Positions 28,155-36,637 of a stretch of DNA of 55,004 nt are shown in pieces. Where the stretch lies: contig JABXHX010000034.1 in NCBI GenBank assembly GCA_013373385.1, forward strand, positions 1 to 55,004, written 5' to 3'. This DNA comes from Flavobacteriaceae bacterium. GTDB lineage: Bacteria > Bacteroidota > Bacteroidia > Flavobacteriales > Flavobacteriaceae. Numbering within the stretch: the first letter of the stretch is position 1; every line of letters begins with the position of its first letter. A program made the position numbers and the translations under genes. A model generated the notes under the pieces. The model saw only the letters and a program-made list of their open reading frames with translations. It was not told the DNA's origin and ran no database searches.

Positions 28155-30056
28155 TTAGTAATTCCAAAATTGCAAACCAACAAACCCATTTTGCAGCATG
28201 AATATATTGAGGTAAATAATTGAAAAACACATTAGCGAATATGCGGTTTTTAACCAAAGAGAGAGGTTTTTATTACGATGTTTAATAAACTCTTTTATAA
28301 ATAGTAATGACACAAACGGGAAAACTATGCTCAACACAAAAAAGAGCATTGTTTTTGTGTTCATTTCTCCCAAAGCAATTAATTCAAAAGGTCCAGAAGG
28401 GATGCCAATATATATCATTAAGGCTAATGATAATGTTAATACTATAACTGTTGTATTTATGACAGAGAATTTAAATCTTCTCTTTATTACTTTTATTAAA
28501 CTAATTATTAAAATAACTAATGTTGCTATTACTAGTATAGGAATGCTTGTAAATAGAGAAATGTGTTTAAAGTAATGAATAAATGCTGATTTTTTCTTAA
28601 AATACACTGTAGTAGTTCCAGAATCCCAAACAAGAACTTGTTCATTATTTTCGTCATACATTAACCCAAGTGAACTCATGTTCCTTTGCTTTTCAAATCC
28701 TTTATCTACTCGGTTAAGTGAAATCAGCTTTTCGGTTGAACTATCAAAAACTTTATACTTACGTTGTTTTAAACCACCATTAAAATATACCGTATCATTT
28801 TCTACTTTTAAATTTCCTGCGTAACGTATTTGATCAAAAAACAACAATATTTCATTACGAGACGTTACTGCTTCATAAAACCCCTCAAAAGGCTTCGCTA
28901 TTTCAGAAGGTCGATAACTGCGAGTTTTTTCTTGCTTATAATCTTGAAAAAGAAAGGCATTTAATAATCTTCTTACTTGAGGAATATTAAAGCTACAGTT
29001 TGTAGATAAATAATACCCAACACCTACCTCTCTATTATATAGAAAATTGGAATTATTCCATGCATTTCCATTATGACCAAAAAGTTGTACTTCTCTTAAT
29101 CCCGGTTTATTACCTAAACCATACCTACCTTCTAATTTTAGTTTAGCATCGTAACTTGTTTCTCCATTTTCCATTCGGTCAACAGATACTTTACTTACAA
29201 TTGAGCTATCATTTTCATTAACGGTTAAATAAAAATTAAGATATTTCAACATATCTTTTGAAGATGTAATAACAAAGGATGCTGGACGTTGCATAAAATT
29301 TGCGCCCACTTTTCCACTTGAGAAGAAGGGTACATTTTTTTGATTTGTAAAATCATAACCATAAGGAATGGTTATATTAGGGTATTTAGCTGTAGGATCA
29401 GTTAATTTTGTCTGATTCATTTCTAAAGGATCAATAACACTTTCTTTAACATAAGTTTCAAAAGGCATTCCTGTAATTTTTTCAATGATATATCCTGCTA
29501 CAGTATAGTTTAAATTAGAATATGAAAACATAGTACCTGGTTTCCAACGACTATGCAATGCATTGGGATACCTATTTAGCAACTCTTTTAAAGGAAGGTA
29601 TTCATCATCTTTTCCTATAAAATTATTATACCTAGTGTCATCAAAACCCGTTGTGTGCTCCAAAACCATTTCAACTGTTATCGAGTTAGTATCCTTCCAA
29701 GGGTTTTTATAATTAATCTCTGGAATAATATCTTTTATGGGCGTTGTTAGTTTTACTTTTCCTTCTTCTACTAATTTCATAATACTTAATGCTATAAAGT
29801 TTTTACTTGTAGAAGCGATAAACATTAAAGAGTTTTCAGTCATTGGAATATTATTTTCAATATCTGCCATACCAAAACCACCCGCCCAATAGAGGGAATC
29901 CTTTTTACTAATGATTGCTAATGATATGCCCGGAATCTCTTCTTTAATCATTATGGATTTTATAGAATCTTTAACTTTATCAAGTGTCAATTCTTGGGAA
30001 AAACAACTTATAGATAGCAAAAAAGAAAAAGTTAATATGAAAACTTGTTTAATCAT
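28155..30056 (-). CDS. Secreted serine hydrolase (beta-lactamase family) with a C-terminal membrane domain
   Basis: 633 aa, signal peptide about 1-20 (ending CFSQ). Catalytic motifs: STSK (in FIASTSKNFIALS, near residue 82), YSN in FSYSNLNYTVAGY, and GHNG in LFGHNGNAWNN. After a beta domain (about 385-490) the last 140 residues hold about four membrane helices, so the hydrolase domain is anchored and faces the periplasm. The start overlaps the TraB gene by 8 nt, which shows co-translation. Substrate unknown. Confidence 0.88.
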   Translation of the reverse strand: MIKQVFILTFSFLLSISCFSQELTLDKVKDSIKSIMIKEEIPGISLAIISKKDSLYWAGGFGMADIENNIPMTENSLMFIASTSKNFIALSIMKLVEEGKVKLTTPIKDIIPEINYKNPWKDTNSITVEMVLEHTTGFDDTRYNNFIGKDDEYLPLKELLNRYPNALHSRWKPGTMFSYSNLNYTVAGYIIEKITGMPFETYVKESVIDPLEMNQTKLTDPTAKYPNITIPYGYDFTNQKNVPFFSSGKVGANFMQRPASFVITSSKDMLKYLNFYLTVNENDSSIVSKVSVDRMENGETSYDAKLKLEGRYGLGNKPGLREVQLFGHNGNAWNNSNFLYNREVGVGYYLSTNCSFNIPQVRRLLNAFLFQDYKQEKTRSYRPSEIAKPFEGFYEAVTSRNEILLFFDQIRYAGNLKVENDTVYFNGGLKQRKYKVFDSSTEKLISLNRVDKGFEKQRNMSSLGLMYDENNEQVLVWDSGTTTVYFKKKSAFIHYFKHISLFTSIPILVIATLVILIISLIKVIKRRFKFSVINTTVIVLTLSLALMIYIGIPSGPFELIALGEMNTKTMLFFVLSIVFPFVSLLFIKEFIKHRNKNLSLWLKTAYSLMCFSIIYLNIFMLQNGFVGLQFWNY

Positions 30057-30966
30057 TTGTTTTTAATGGTGTTATTAAGAATCCTTTTTCTGTTAATTGA
30101 CTAATCAATCCGCACTTAAATCTTAAATGGCTTAATCCAACTGCTATAAAACAATTGTTATTCATTATTTTATCTGGGATTACTTGCATCCATTTATTGT
30201 TTCTATCTGTAAGCATAAGACTATTTTGACAGTCATCTTCTAAATTATAGGTAAACTTTTGATTTTTATATGTTTCGCACTCCTTACAACTTCTTGTTTT
30301 AATATTATTACGCAATAAATTAATAAGATTTCTCAAACGCTTTTTATGTACTTTTCGTGGCATACCTTCCACATCTTTATTGATAATTTTGAGTTGTTCG
30401 TTTACCATTTCCAATCCAATAGTTTTAATACTATTTTGTTTTGCTACTGAGCCAATATACCCGTCTAGTGTTAGGTTTGAGTCATTATCTGTGCGAGCGG
30501 AACAAACTTTAATATTATAAACTCTAGCCAAAGTAACATAAAGCTCTGTCGGTGTTAACTTGTCAAAAGCTATTGGCCCTTTTTTAAGTAAATTTTGAGC
30601 ATAGACTAAATTGTCTTGGCTTAGGTATTTTTTCCAATTGGTTGTTTCTAATCTTGCGTTAATAATATCTTCTGAATTTTGACCAGGAATATCTATACTT
30701 TCAAGGATAACCATGTTTGACTCCTTAAGTTTCTTTTTAGGTATATCTAATGTGTTAAAAAAGGATTTACTAAAGGCATGATGTGTCCCGAACAGATAGG
30801 AAACGTTATTGGTTTCGGGATGTGTAACCTTAAAAAAAATGGTTTTGTAATCGTTTTTTTCTAAAGCATGTTGGGCATTTAATTGAAAACCAATAACAGT
30901 TATTAAAAAGATTCCAATGCAATAGTTTTTTAAGTATAAAATAATCTCTTTTGTTATATTTCTCAT
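30049..30966 (-). CDS. Secreted TraB/GumN-family protein
   Basis: 305 aa with an N-terminal signal/membrane segment (about 12-31, ending QLNAQ). TraB/GumN (PF01963-type) signatures are present: YLFGTHHAF near residue 58, with the GxH that characterises Tiki/TraB metallopeptidases, a central SNMVILESIDIPG, and the C-terminal CFIAVGLSHLRFKCGLI with a second GxxH. Tiki relatives are metalloproteases, and the bacterial members are assumed to be hydrolases. Coupled by overlap to the serine hydrolase downstream. Confidence 0.85.
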   Translation of the reverse strand: MRNITKEIILYLKNYCIGIFLITVIGFQLNAQHALEKNDYKTIFFKVTHPETNNVSYLFGTHHAFSKSFFNTLDIPKKKLKESNMVILESIDIPGQNSEDIINARLETTNWKKYLSQDNLVYAQNLLKKGPIAFDKLTPTELYVTLARVYNIKVCSARTDNDSNLTLDGYIGSVAKQNSIKTIGLEMVNEQLKIINKDVEGMPRKVHKKRLRNLINLLRNNIKTRSCKECETYKNQKFTYNLEDDCQNSLMLTDRNNKWMQVIPDKIMNNNCFIAVGLSHLRFKCGLISQLTEKGFLITPLKTND

Positions 30967-30974
30967 CTTACGGT

Positions 30975-31361
30975 TTATTTGTTTATCAAGGAATCAAGTT
31001 TAGATTTTGTTTCTTGAGTGGCTCCTAATTCTAATGCTCTTTTAAAATATTTAATTGCTTCTTCTTTTTTAGATTGATTAAGGAAACAATCTCCCATAGA
31101 ATCATAAACGTTTGCACTATTAGGGTAGTTGTTAATATTTAATTGAAAATGTGCTTTATCATATTTTTTAGCATCCATAAATTGGTATCCAACTGTATTA
31201 ATATCATTTTCATTTGGTAATACATTGTAACCTAATTTTATTGACGCCTTTTTGTAATGCTGCTCTAATTCTTGAATTAATTTTTCACTGTTATTCTCTG
31301 ATTTAGCATCAAAAAAACTCCGCCAATTATTAAACTTACTTATTTGGTAGTATTGAAACAC
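30975..31361 (-). pseudogene. Truncated C-terminal TPR part of a putative esterase
   Basis: 128 codons with no ATG at the front. The only possible start is a GTG five codons after an in-frame TAA. The sequence begins FQYYQISKFNNWRSFF and continues LGYNVLPNENDINTVGYQFM, YPNSANVYDSMGDCFLNQ and KKEEAIKYFKRALELGA. I recognise this order as the C-terminal tail that follows the alpha/beta hydrolase domain in secreted Bacteroidota esterases (N-terminal esterase, then TPR). The esterase half is missing, so this is either a remnant or a very short TPR protein. Confidence 0.65.
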
Positions 31362-31383
31362 AGGTAGCTTTATTTAAAAATTT

Positions 31384-32562
31384 TTAATTCTCAATTACAA
31401 CTTCATTTCCTTGATGGTCAAAATTCTTTGTTTCAATAAGTTGCTCATTTTTATCATACTTCATTTTGGTTAGTGCTACCCCATCACTTAATTTGTTTTT
31501 AAGTTTTCCATCAAGACCATAATATTTAACTTCAATTGGTAAATAAGATGTATTCCAAACCACCTCTATTCGAGCAACTCCATTGCTATTTAATGAAGGA
31601 ATACCGTCTGCATTAAAATATCTTTGATCGATAAGAAATCCGTTATAATCATATATATTTCTTTTAAAAACATTTCTGTCTGCTTTAGGTGTTACAATAT
31701 CCCCTTTAGTATTAAACTTTAACAAACCTGTTGTATAACCATTGGAATCATGTTCATATATCTCTGTACAAAAACCATAATTATCTTTCATTACTTCAAA
31801 GGGTTCTACATTTTTTGGATTGCCTTTTGTATCTACCCAAGTGATTTGTTTTTCGTCTAGCGAATTAACATCCCATGTTGTGTAAACACCGGCAACTTGT
31901 CGTTTTTCACTGTTAATAGGATTACCATTGTTGTCAATATTCCACGTTTCCCATCTCAATCTATGTTCATCGAAAATCATTTTTACTCTTCCAAAATCAA
32001 GAAAATTATTAAATCGTCTAGATTTGCCGTCTTTACCCATTCTTTCTTCAATGACTTCTTTACCATCTTTACTCACTTGCCAATGCATTACCCATACACC
32101 TCTAGAGTCTTCAACTCTTTTGCCATTTAAATCTTTATAAGTCATAGATTTTTTATGCCCATTAGCATCAAGTTCAATTTCCTCTACAGCTACTTTCCAG
32201 TAGTTTAGCATGGGTTTGCCTTGCTCGTCAAAATAAGACCTAATTATTTTATTATCTTCATATTTAAAATTTAAGCTGGCTGCTCCTGCTATTGCACCAA
32301 AACGATTATAGCCTCCTTTTGTTAGCTTGTTTCTGTACCAAAATTCAATTTTTGAAGTTTTCCCATCTTTGCGTTTAAAGATTTTGAAATGTGTAGTATT
32401 TCCTACCTTTTTTACATCAATTTGATGACGTCCCATTAAATTGCCATAAGGTGATGCTCTAAATACCATATGCCTATAATATTTTACGTGCTCTTGAGCA
32501 TATGTATAAGTAATGCTACAAGTAATTAAAACAATAAAAAGGGTTAGATTTCGTAAGTTCAT
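31384..32562 (-). CDS. Secreted repeat protein (WG/YD-like repeats), unknown function
   Basis: 392 aa, signal peptide about 1-22 (ending TYAQ). From about residue 100 it is made of short repeats of the form (Y/F)xxDG.G.P, e.g. YFDEQGKPMLNYWKV, TYKDLNGKRVED, IDNNGNPINSEK, VDTKGNPKNVEP, YFNADGIPSLN and YYGLDGKLKNKL. These resemble WG- or YD-type beta repeats. The function is not known. A C-terminal fragment of a relative lies at 24573-24736. It is in the same run as the serine hydrolases. Confidence 0.72.
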   Translation of the reverse strand: MNLRNLTLFIVLITCSITYTYAQEHVKYYRHMVFRASPYGNLMGRHQIDVKKVGNTTHFKIFKRKDGKTSKIEFWYRNKLTKGGYNRFGAIAGAASLNFKYEDNKIIRSYFDEQGKPMLNYWKVAVEEIELDANGHKKSMTYKDLNGKRVEDSRGVWVMHWQVSKDGKEVIEERMGKDGKSRRFNNFLDFGRVKMIFDEHRLRWETWNIDNNGNPINSEKRQVAGVYTTWDVNSLDEKQITWVDTKGNPKNVEPFEVMKDNYGFCTEIYEHDSNGYTTGLLKFNTKGDIVTPKADRNVFKRNIYDYNGFLIDQRYFNADGIPSLNSNGVARIEVVWNTSYLPIEVKYYGLDGKLKNKLSDGVALTKMKYDKNEQLIETKNFDHQGNEVVIEN

Positions 32563-32635
32563 AATCTCATTTTTTAGTTCTTATCCTTTCAGCCAAGCAT
32601 TTCTGATTTTAATTTGCTTATTTGTTGGTTTTTAA

Positions 32636-34033
32636 TTATTTAAATTCTTGACCTAACCAAGTCATGTTATCAGGTTTTACAAAAAGAGCCATAGTTTTAC
32701 CTTCTTTATTTTCCATGACCCATTGGAGTGCTATGCGCTGGCCTCCATCACAACGAAGCCATAACTCTATGCCCTTTGGGTTTTGATCCTCAACCCATCT
32801 GTAGCCATAAACTCTAAAATTTGGCCACTCTTTTTTAATCCTTATCAATTCATCCCAAGTGGGGTCAGAGAGCTTCATTTTTCCTTCTGGAACTGCATAA
32901 GCATTAAATACAGAATTCATTTTGGTTTTATTACCTTCTAATATGGCTTCTGCCCAATCTTTCATCCCTTTTTCGGCAGGAATACTGTCATTTAAATTGG
33001 CAACATTAAGGAGTGTTATTTTGTTTTTTGATTTTGTGGCTTTTGGTGGTTTTATGCCCAGTATATTTGTAACATCTTCTTTCATTTCGGACACTTTAGC
33101 AAGATCTGGTACGCCAATATTGTTTAAAAGTACTATGCTTACATTTTCTTCTCTGTTTATATAAATCATGTTTGTGAAACTAGGAAGAGAACCATATACT
33201 TCTATTAAATCATTTTTGCCAAATAACTGGCGTAAACTATCTTCATTTAAAAAGGTGTTATTTCTTAAACTTTTAGAGAGTTTTATTAGATCCTCCATAG
33301 AGGAATAAGCTCCTCCAGAAGCATATCTAATATTATAATTCGTCTGATCAACAACCCATTGATTCTTATCCTTTTTATAGCCTATAATTTTGTCTGTGGG
33401 ATTTAAAGAGTAGCCACTGTTCGACATTTCTAGCGGTTGAAATATATACTTGGAAAATGCTTGACCCAGATTTAAACCTGAAACTTTTTCAATAATACCA
33501 CCCAAGAGCCAATAGTTTAAATTACTGTATTCGTAATTTGAGCCTGGTTTAAAAGATAATTCCATGTTTGGAATAGAATCTAAAAATGATCCTGCAAAAC
33601 CATTTTTATCAAACTTTAGACTATTCATTAGATTATCACTATCCAACTCACGTGGTAAGCCGGAAGACATGTTCAATAAATTTTCGATGGTTAAAACTTT
33701 TCCATATGTTGGTTTAAAGTTTGTTCTGTAATCGGAAATCGTGTTTTTAAGATTAAGCTTTCCTTCTTCTATTAATTTCAATACAACAATCTCTGTAAAT
33801 AATTTTGTCAATGATGCCAAATATATTTTAGAATCTTGCTGTAAAATTTTTGTAGGAACTTTATCGCTTATAATATGGTTATTGTATATTATTTGATTGT
33901 TTTTTTCAACATAAACTAAACCATTAAATTCGGTTTGAGTAGAAATATTAGAAAACAATTCATCAAGTTGTTCTTTATATGATGAGCAGCTTATAAATAG
34001 AATAGTAACTAAAATGTATAGAGCTTTTTTCAA
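32636..34033 (-). CDS. Lipoprotein serine hydrolase (beta-lactamase family)
   Basis: 465 aa with a lipoprotein signal peptide (lipobox ISC, C16). Catalytic motifs: SLTK in YLASLTKLFTEIV (near residue 75) and YSN in YEYSNLNYWLLGG (near 170). The third motif is not clear; SLPSFTNMIYINRE lies where it should be. The C-terminal 130 residues are a separate small domain ending FVKPDNMTWLGQEFK. Probably the first gene of the long operon to 24758. A copy of the regulon motif with a TACTTTTA -7 lies 52 nt upstream. Confidence 0.86.
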   Translation of the reverse strand: MKKALYILVTILFISCSSYKEQLDELFSNISTQTEFNGLVYVEKNNQIIYNNHIISDKVPTKILQQDSKIYLASLTKLFTEIVVLKLIEEGKLNLKNTISDYRTNFKPTYGKVLTIENLLNMSSGLPRELDSDNLMNSLKFDKNGFAGSFLDSIPNMELSFKPGSNYEYSNLNYWLLGGIIEKVSGLNLGQAFSKYIFQPLEMSNSGYSLNPTDKIIGYKKDKNQWVVDQTNYNIRYASGGAYSSMEDLIKLSKSLRNNTFLNEDSLRQLFGKNDLIEVYGSLPSFTNMIYINREENVSIVLLNNIGVPDLAKVSEMKEDVTNILGIKPPKATKSKNKITLLNVANLNDSIPAEKGMKDWAEAILEGNKTKMNSVFNAYAVPEGKMKLSDPTWDELIRIKKEWPNFRVYGYRWVEDQNPKGIELWLRCDGGQRIALQWVMENKEGKTMALFVKPDNMTWLGQEFK

Positions 34034-34085
34034 ATCTTTTAAATTTTTATTAAAACATAAAAGTAGTTGCTAAAGCTGTATTGGA

Positions 34086-34102
34086 ATTGTAAAAAAGAGA
34101 CA
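34086..34102 (-). promoter_or_regulatory. Regulon motif, site 3 (lipoprotein serine hydrolase operon)
   Basis: Minus-strand TGTCTCTTTTTTACAAT, 52 nt before the ATG at 34033. The -7-like TACTTTTA (34058-34065) starts 20 nt after the motif. Six nt upstream of the motif lies TTAACATAGTTTAAC, nearly the same as at site 1. Confidence 0.72.
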
Positions 34103-34142
34103 GGGTGTGTTAAACTATGTTAAGATGTTTTTATTTCTTTTT

Positions 34143-35570
34143 TTAACTAGATCCTGATTTTCCAATCAAATCATCTAATATTTCTATCAGTTTAGGATCT
34201 GAAGGTCTTTTTGTGTCAGAATCTATAATTTTCCCATTAGAATCTATCAATATAAATCTTGGTATTCCACTACCCTTTATTGCATATTTTTTTATAAAAT
34301 CGGAATTCCAATCTTTATCTGCCAATAATTGTATCCCTCCTAGATTTTTTTCTTTTATTAGCTCTTTCCACTTTTCTTTAGCTTGTAATTTGTCAATTGA
34401 GATACTTAAAAATTGAATGTTCTCATTTTTATACTTTTTCTCAAGCTTTTTTAAGTGAGGGAATTCCTTTTTACATGGTGTACACCAAGTTGCCCATATA
34501 TCTAAATATAAAATCTTCCCTTTAAAATCAGACAATGAATATACCTGACCGTCAGGTGATTCATAATTAGTGAATTCTGGAGAATACATACCTGGTTTAG
34601 GCTTTGATGTAAGCTGATTATACTTATTAGTAATATAATCTCTATGTTCTTTATTTGTAGAAGCTGCCATAAATGTTTTATAGTAATCTTCAATTTCGTT
34701 GGTACCATTAATACCATACATAGCTTTCTTAAAAAGCAAATAGTTTTTAACTACTGATTTTTTAGCATGAAGACTTACAGCTTTAAAGTATGCCAAATCA
34801 GTATTTAATAAAGTATTTTTCTTTTTTTCGACAACCCCTAAATAATTGTAATGATTCCTAATAAAAACTTGATAGGGTTTTATGTTTAATAGTTTTTCAT
34901 TCTCGTAATTGACTAGCTCTTTAGGCACCTGTGGGAATATACTCGAAACTTTAAAATCGGGGTTCTTATCGACATATTGTTTATATGGCTCATATTGATT
35001 TAATCTATTAACCCACTCATATTCTATCCTTTTTATTTCGAGTTCTTTAAACTCTTTAGATAGAGTTTTTTGGGTATCTAAAAAAGCCATTAGCTCTCTT
35101 CTTATATGATTTACTTTTTCAATAAACTCTGTTTCGCCTAATTTTGCTAAAGATTTCATATTTAAATCACCAAGATTATACTCTAAAAGTACTTTTTGGA
35201 TTAAGTAATTATTTTCTTCACTTCCACGACCTAAAAACGTTAGAGTATTATCGAAGTTCTCAATGTCAAATGTAATTTTTAACTCATCTCCAGGCTTTAG
35301 ATAAATGAATGCTTTCTCGCCTTCATAATAAAGCGAATAATGGCTCTTGTCCAGATAAAGTGTATCTTTAAACGTGCCATCCTTATTTATAATTATATTA
35401 TGAATTGGTTCTTTATCCCTGGAGCTTATTGCCAATTTATCACTATTTTGACTCAAATCAAGGTTAACATTTGCATTTTTAATCGAACCTGAAATTAATA
35501 TATACTCTTTAGTCTTTTTATCGCAAGATATCACGGATAAGATTAAAACAATCAAAAGAATGTTTTTCAT
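34143..35570 (-). CDS. TlpA-like thioredoxin lipoprotein with DUF4369-like N-terminus
   Basis: 475 aa, lipoprotein signal peptide (lipobox ISC, C16). Residues about 25-120 look like a DUF4369-type beta domain (SGSIKNANVNLDL, YLKPGDELKITFDI), followed by a helical middle part. The thioredoxin domain (about 330-475) carries WCTPC in DIWATWCTPCKKEFPHLKKL, with the cis-Pro region IPRFILIDSNGKIID. It is a periplasmic thiol-disulfide protein. A regulon-motif site with TACTTTTA lies 53 nt upstream, and the AraC gene ends just beyond that site. Confidence 0.87.
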   Translation of the reverse strand: MKNILLIVLILSVISCDKKTKEYILISGSIKNANVNLDLSQNSDKLAISSRDKEPIHNIIINKDGTFKDTLYLDKSHYSLYYEGEKAFIYLKPGDELKITFDIENFDNTLTFLGRGSEENNYLIQKVLLEYNLGDLNMKSLAKLGETEFIEKVNHIRRELMAFLDTQKTLSKEFKELEIKRIEYEWVNRLNQYEPYKQYVDKNPDFKVSSIFPQVPKELVNYENEKLLNIKPYQVFIRNHYNYLGVVEKKKNTLLNTDLAYFKAVSLHAKKSVVKNYLLFKKAMYGINGTNEIEDYYKTFMAASTNKEHRDYITNKYNQLTSKPKPGMYSPEFTNYESPDGQVYSLSDFKGKILYLDIWATWCTPCKKEFPHLKKLEKKYKNENIQFLSISIDKLQAKEKWKELIKEKNLGGIQLLADKDWNSDFIKKYAIKGSGIPRFILIDSNGKIIDSDTKRPSDPKLIEILDDLIGKSGSS

Positions 35571-35623
35571 TACTTTTTACTTTTAGTTAAAGAAGTAAAA
35601 GTAATTTTTGCTTTATTAAGTTA

Positions 35624-35640
35624 ATTGTAAAAAAGAGACA
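35624..35640 (-). promoter_or_regulatory. Regulon motif, site 4 (TlpA-like gene)
   Basis: Minus-strand TGTCTCTTTTTTACAAT, 53 nt before the ATG at 35570, with TACTTTTA starting 20 nt downstream of the motif. The upstream companion box (TAGCATAGTTTTAC) overlaps the stop codon of the AraC gene. Confidence 0.72.
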
Positions 35641-35657
35641 GAGAACGTAAAACTATG

Positions 35658-36461
35658 CTATGGCATGAAAATATTGGTCTGTATGGTTCTATCTATACCG
35701 AAATAGTCTTTAGGAGTCATTCCCGTAAATTGCTTAACTTCTTTAATAAAATGTGCTTGATCATAAAAACCATTATCTATAGCTATGGAAGATAATTTAA
35801 AAGTTTCAGGGTTTTTAGGAATCTTTAATGCATGAAACATTCTTACTATTCTACAATAGCGCTTTGGTGTTATACCTAATTTACTAAAAAATTTACGTTC
35901 AATCGTCTTTTTTGAAATATTAATGGATTCCGCTAGTTCTTCAATGCTTATATTTCCCTTATGGGCAATTATTCTTGCTACAAAAAAATCAAAAATCTTA
36001 TCCTTGTCTCTATTAGTTTTAACGAATTTATTAGCAAAAAAGCTTTCAACAAGTTTTACTTGTAACTCTTCTTCTTTGCAGTTAAAAAGCGACTCTTCTA
36101 AATTCAATATTTCTTTTCCAAAGATATCTTCTGGTTGAATAGACTTATCAATAGTTTCATTTAGGTCAATATTAGTAAATGGATACAGACCATAAGGTTT
36201 AAATCTTACAGAAAGTAGTACTTCTCCTTTTATGCCTACTAATTGTGGTTTAGTTTTTAATCCACATAAATGTGATTTAACAGTGCATAAATTCTGATCT
36301 TTTACTTTTCTATCTACTGAATTAGATGTAAAAACTAATTCTACTGTATTATCAGGTACAACTAAAAAATCGCTTTTATATTTATCTGACACTTGATTGT
36401 CTTTCCAAACACAATCTATAAAAGCATCTAAACCATTATTTATTTTATACTCTTTATACAA
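35658..36461 (-). CDS. AraC-family transcriptional regulator (DUF6597-type N-terminus)
   Basis: 267 aa. The N-terminal half (about 1-120) matches the DUF6597 sensor seen in many Bacteroidota AraC proteins (CVWKDN, VVPDNTVELVF, RFKPYGLYPF). The C-terminal AraC DNA-binding domain (about 165-260) has two helix-turn-helix units: ISIEELAESINISKKTIERKF and LSSIAIDNGFYDQAHFIKEV, ending FTGMTPKDYF. It lies in the middle of five copies of a promoter motif and is the natural candidate for the regulator of this block. The effector is unknown. Confidence 0.92.
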   Translation of the reverse strand: MYKEYKINNGLDAFIDCVWKDNQVSDKYKSDFLVVPDNTVELVFTSNSVDRKVKDQNLCTVKSHLCGLKTKPQLVGIKGEVLLSVRFKPYGLYPFTNIDLNETIDKSIQPEDIFGKEILNLEESLFNCKEEELQVKLVESFFANKFVKTNRDKDKIFDFFVARIIAHKGNISIEELAESINISKKTIERKFFSKLGITPKRYCRIVRMFHALKIPKNPETFKLSSIAIDNGFYDQAHFIKEVKQFTGMTPKDYFGIDRTIQTNIFMP

Positions 36462-36569
36462 ACTATACGTTCAGTTTATTTTATTTGACTTGTTTTATCT
36501 TTTTTTGTTACCATAATATTATGTTAAATATTCTTAAAAAAAGTTAAAGACTAACAAAATAATTGATGA

Positions 36570-36586
36570 TGTCTATTTTTTACAAT
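36570..36586 (+). promoter_or_regulatory. Regulon motif, site 5 (serine hydrolase at 36638)
   Basis: Plus-strand TGTCTATTTTTTACAAT, 51 nt before the ATG at 36638, with a -7-like TAATTTGG starting 20 nt downstream of the motif. This is the same orientation to its gene and the same spacing as sites 3 and 4, although the gene is on the opposite strand. Confidence 0.7.
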
Positions 36587-36637
36587 CTTTTTATAAGAGA
36601 TTCAAATAATTTGGCTTTTAAATTTTAAATCATAATT

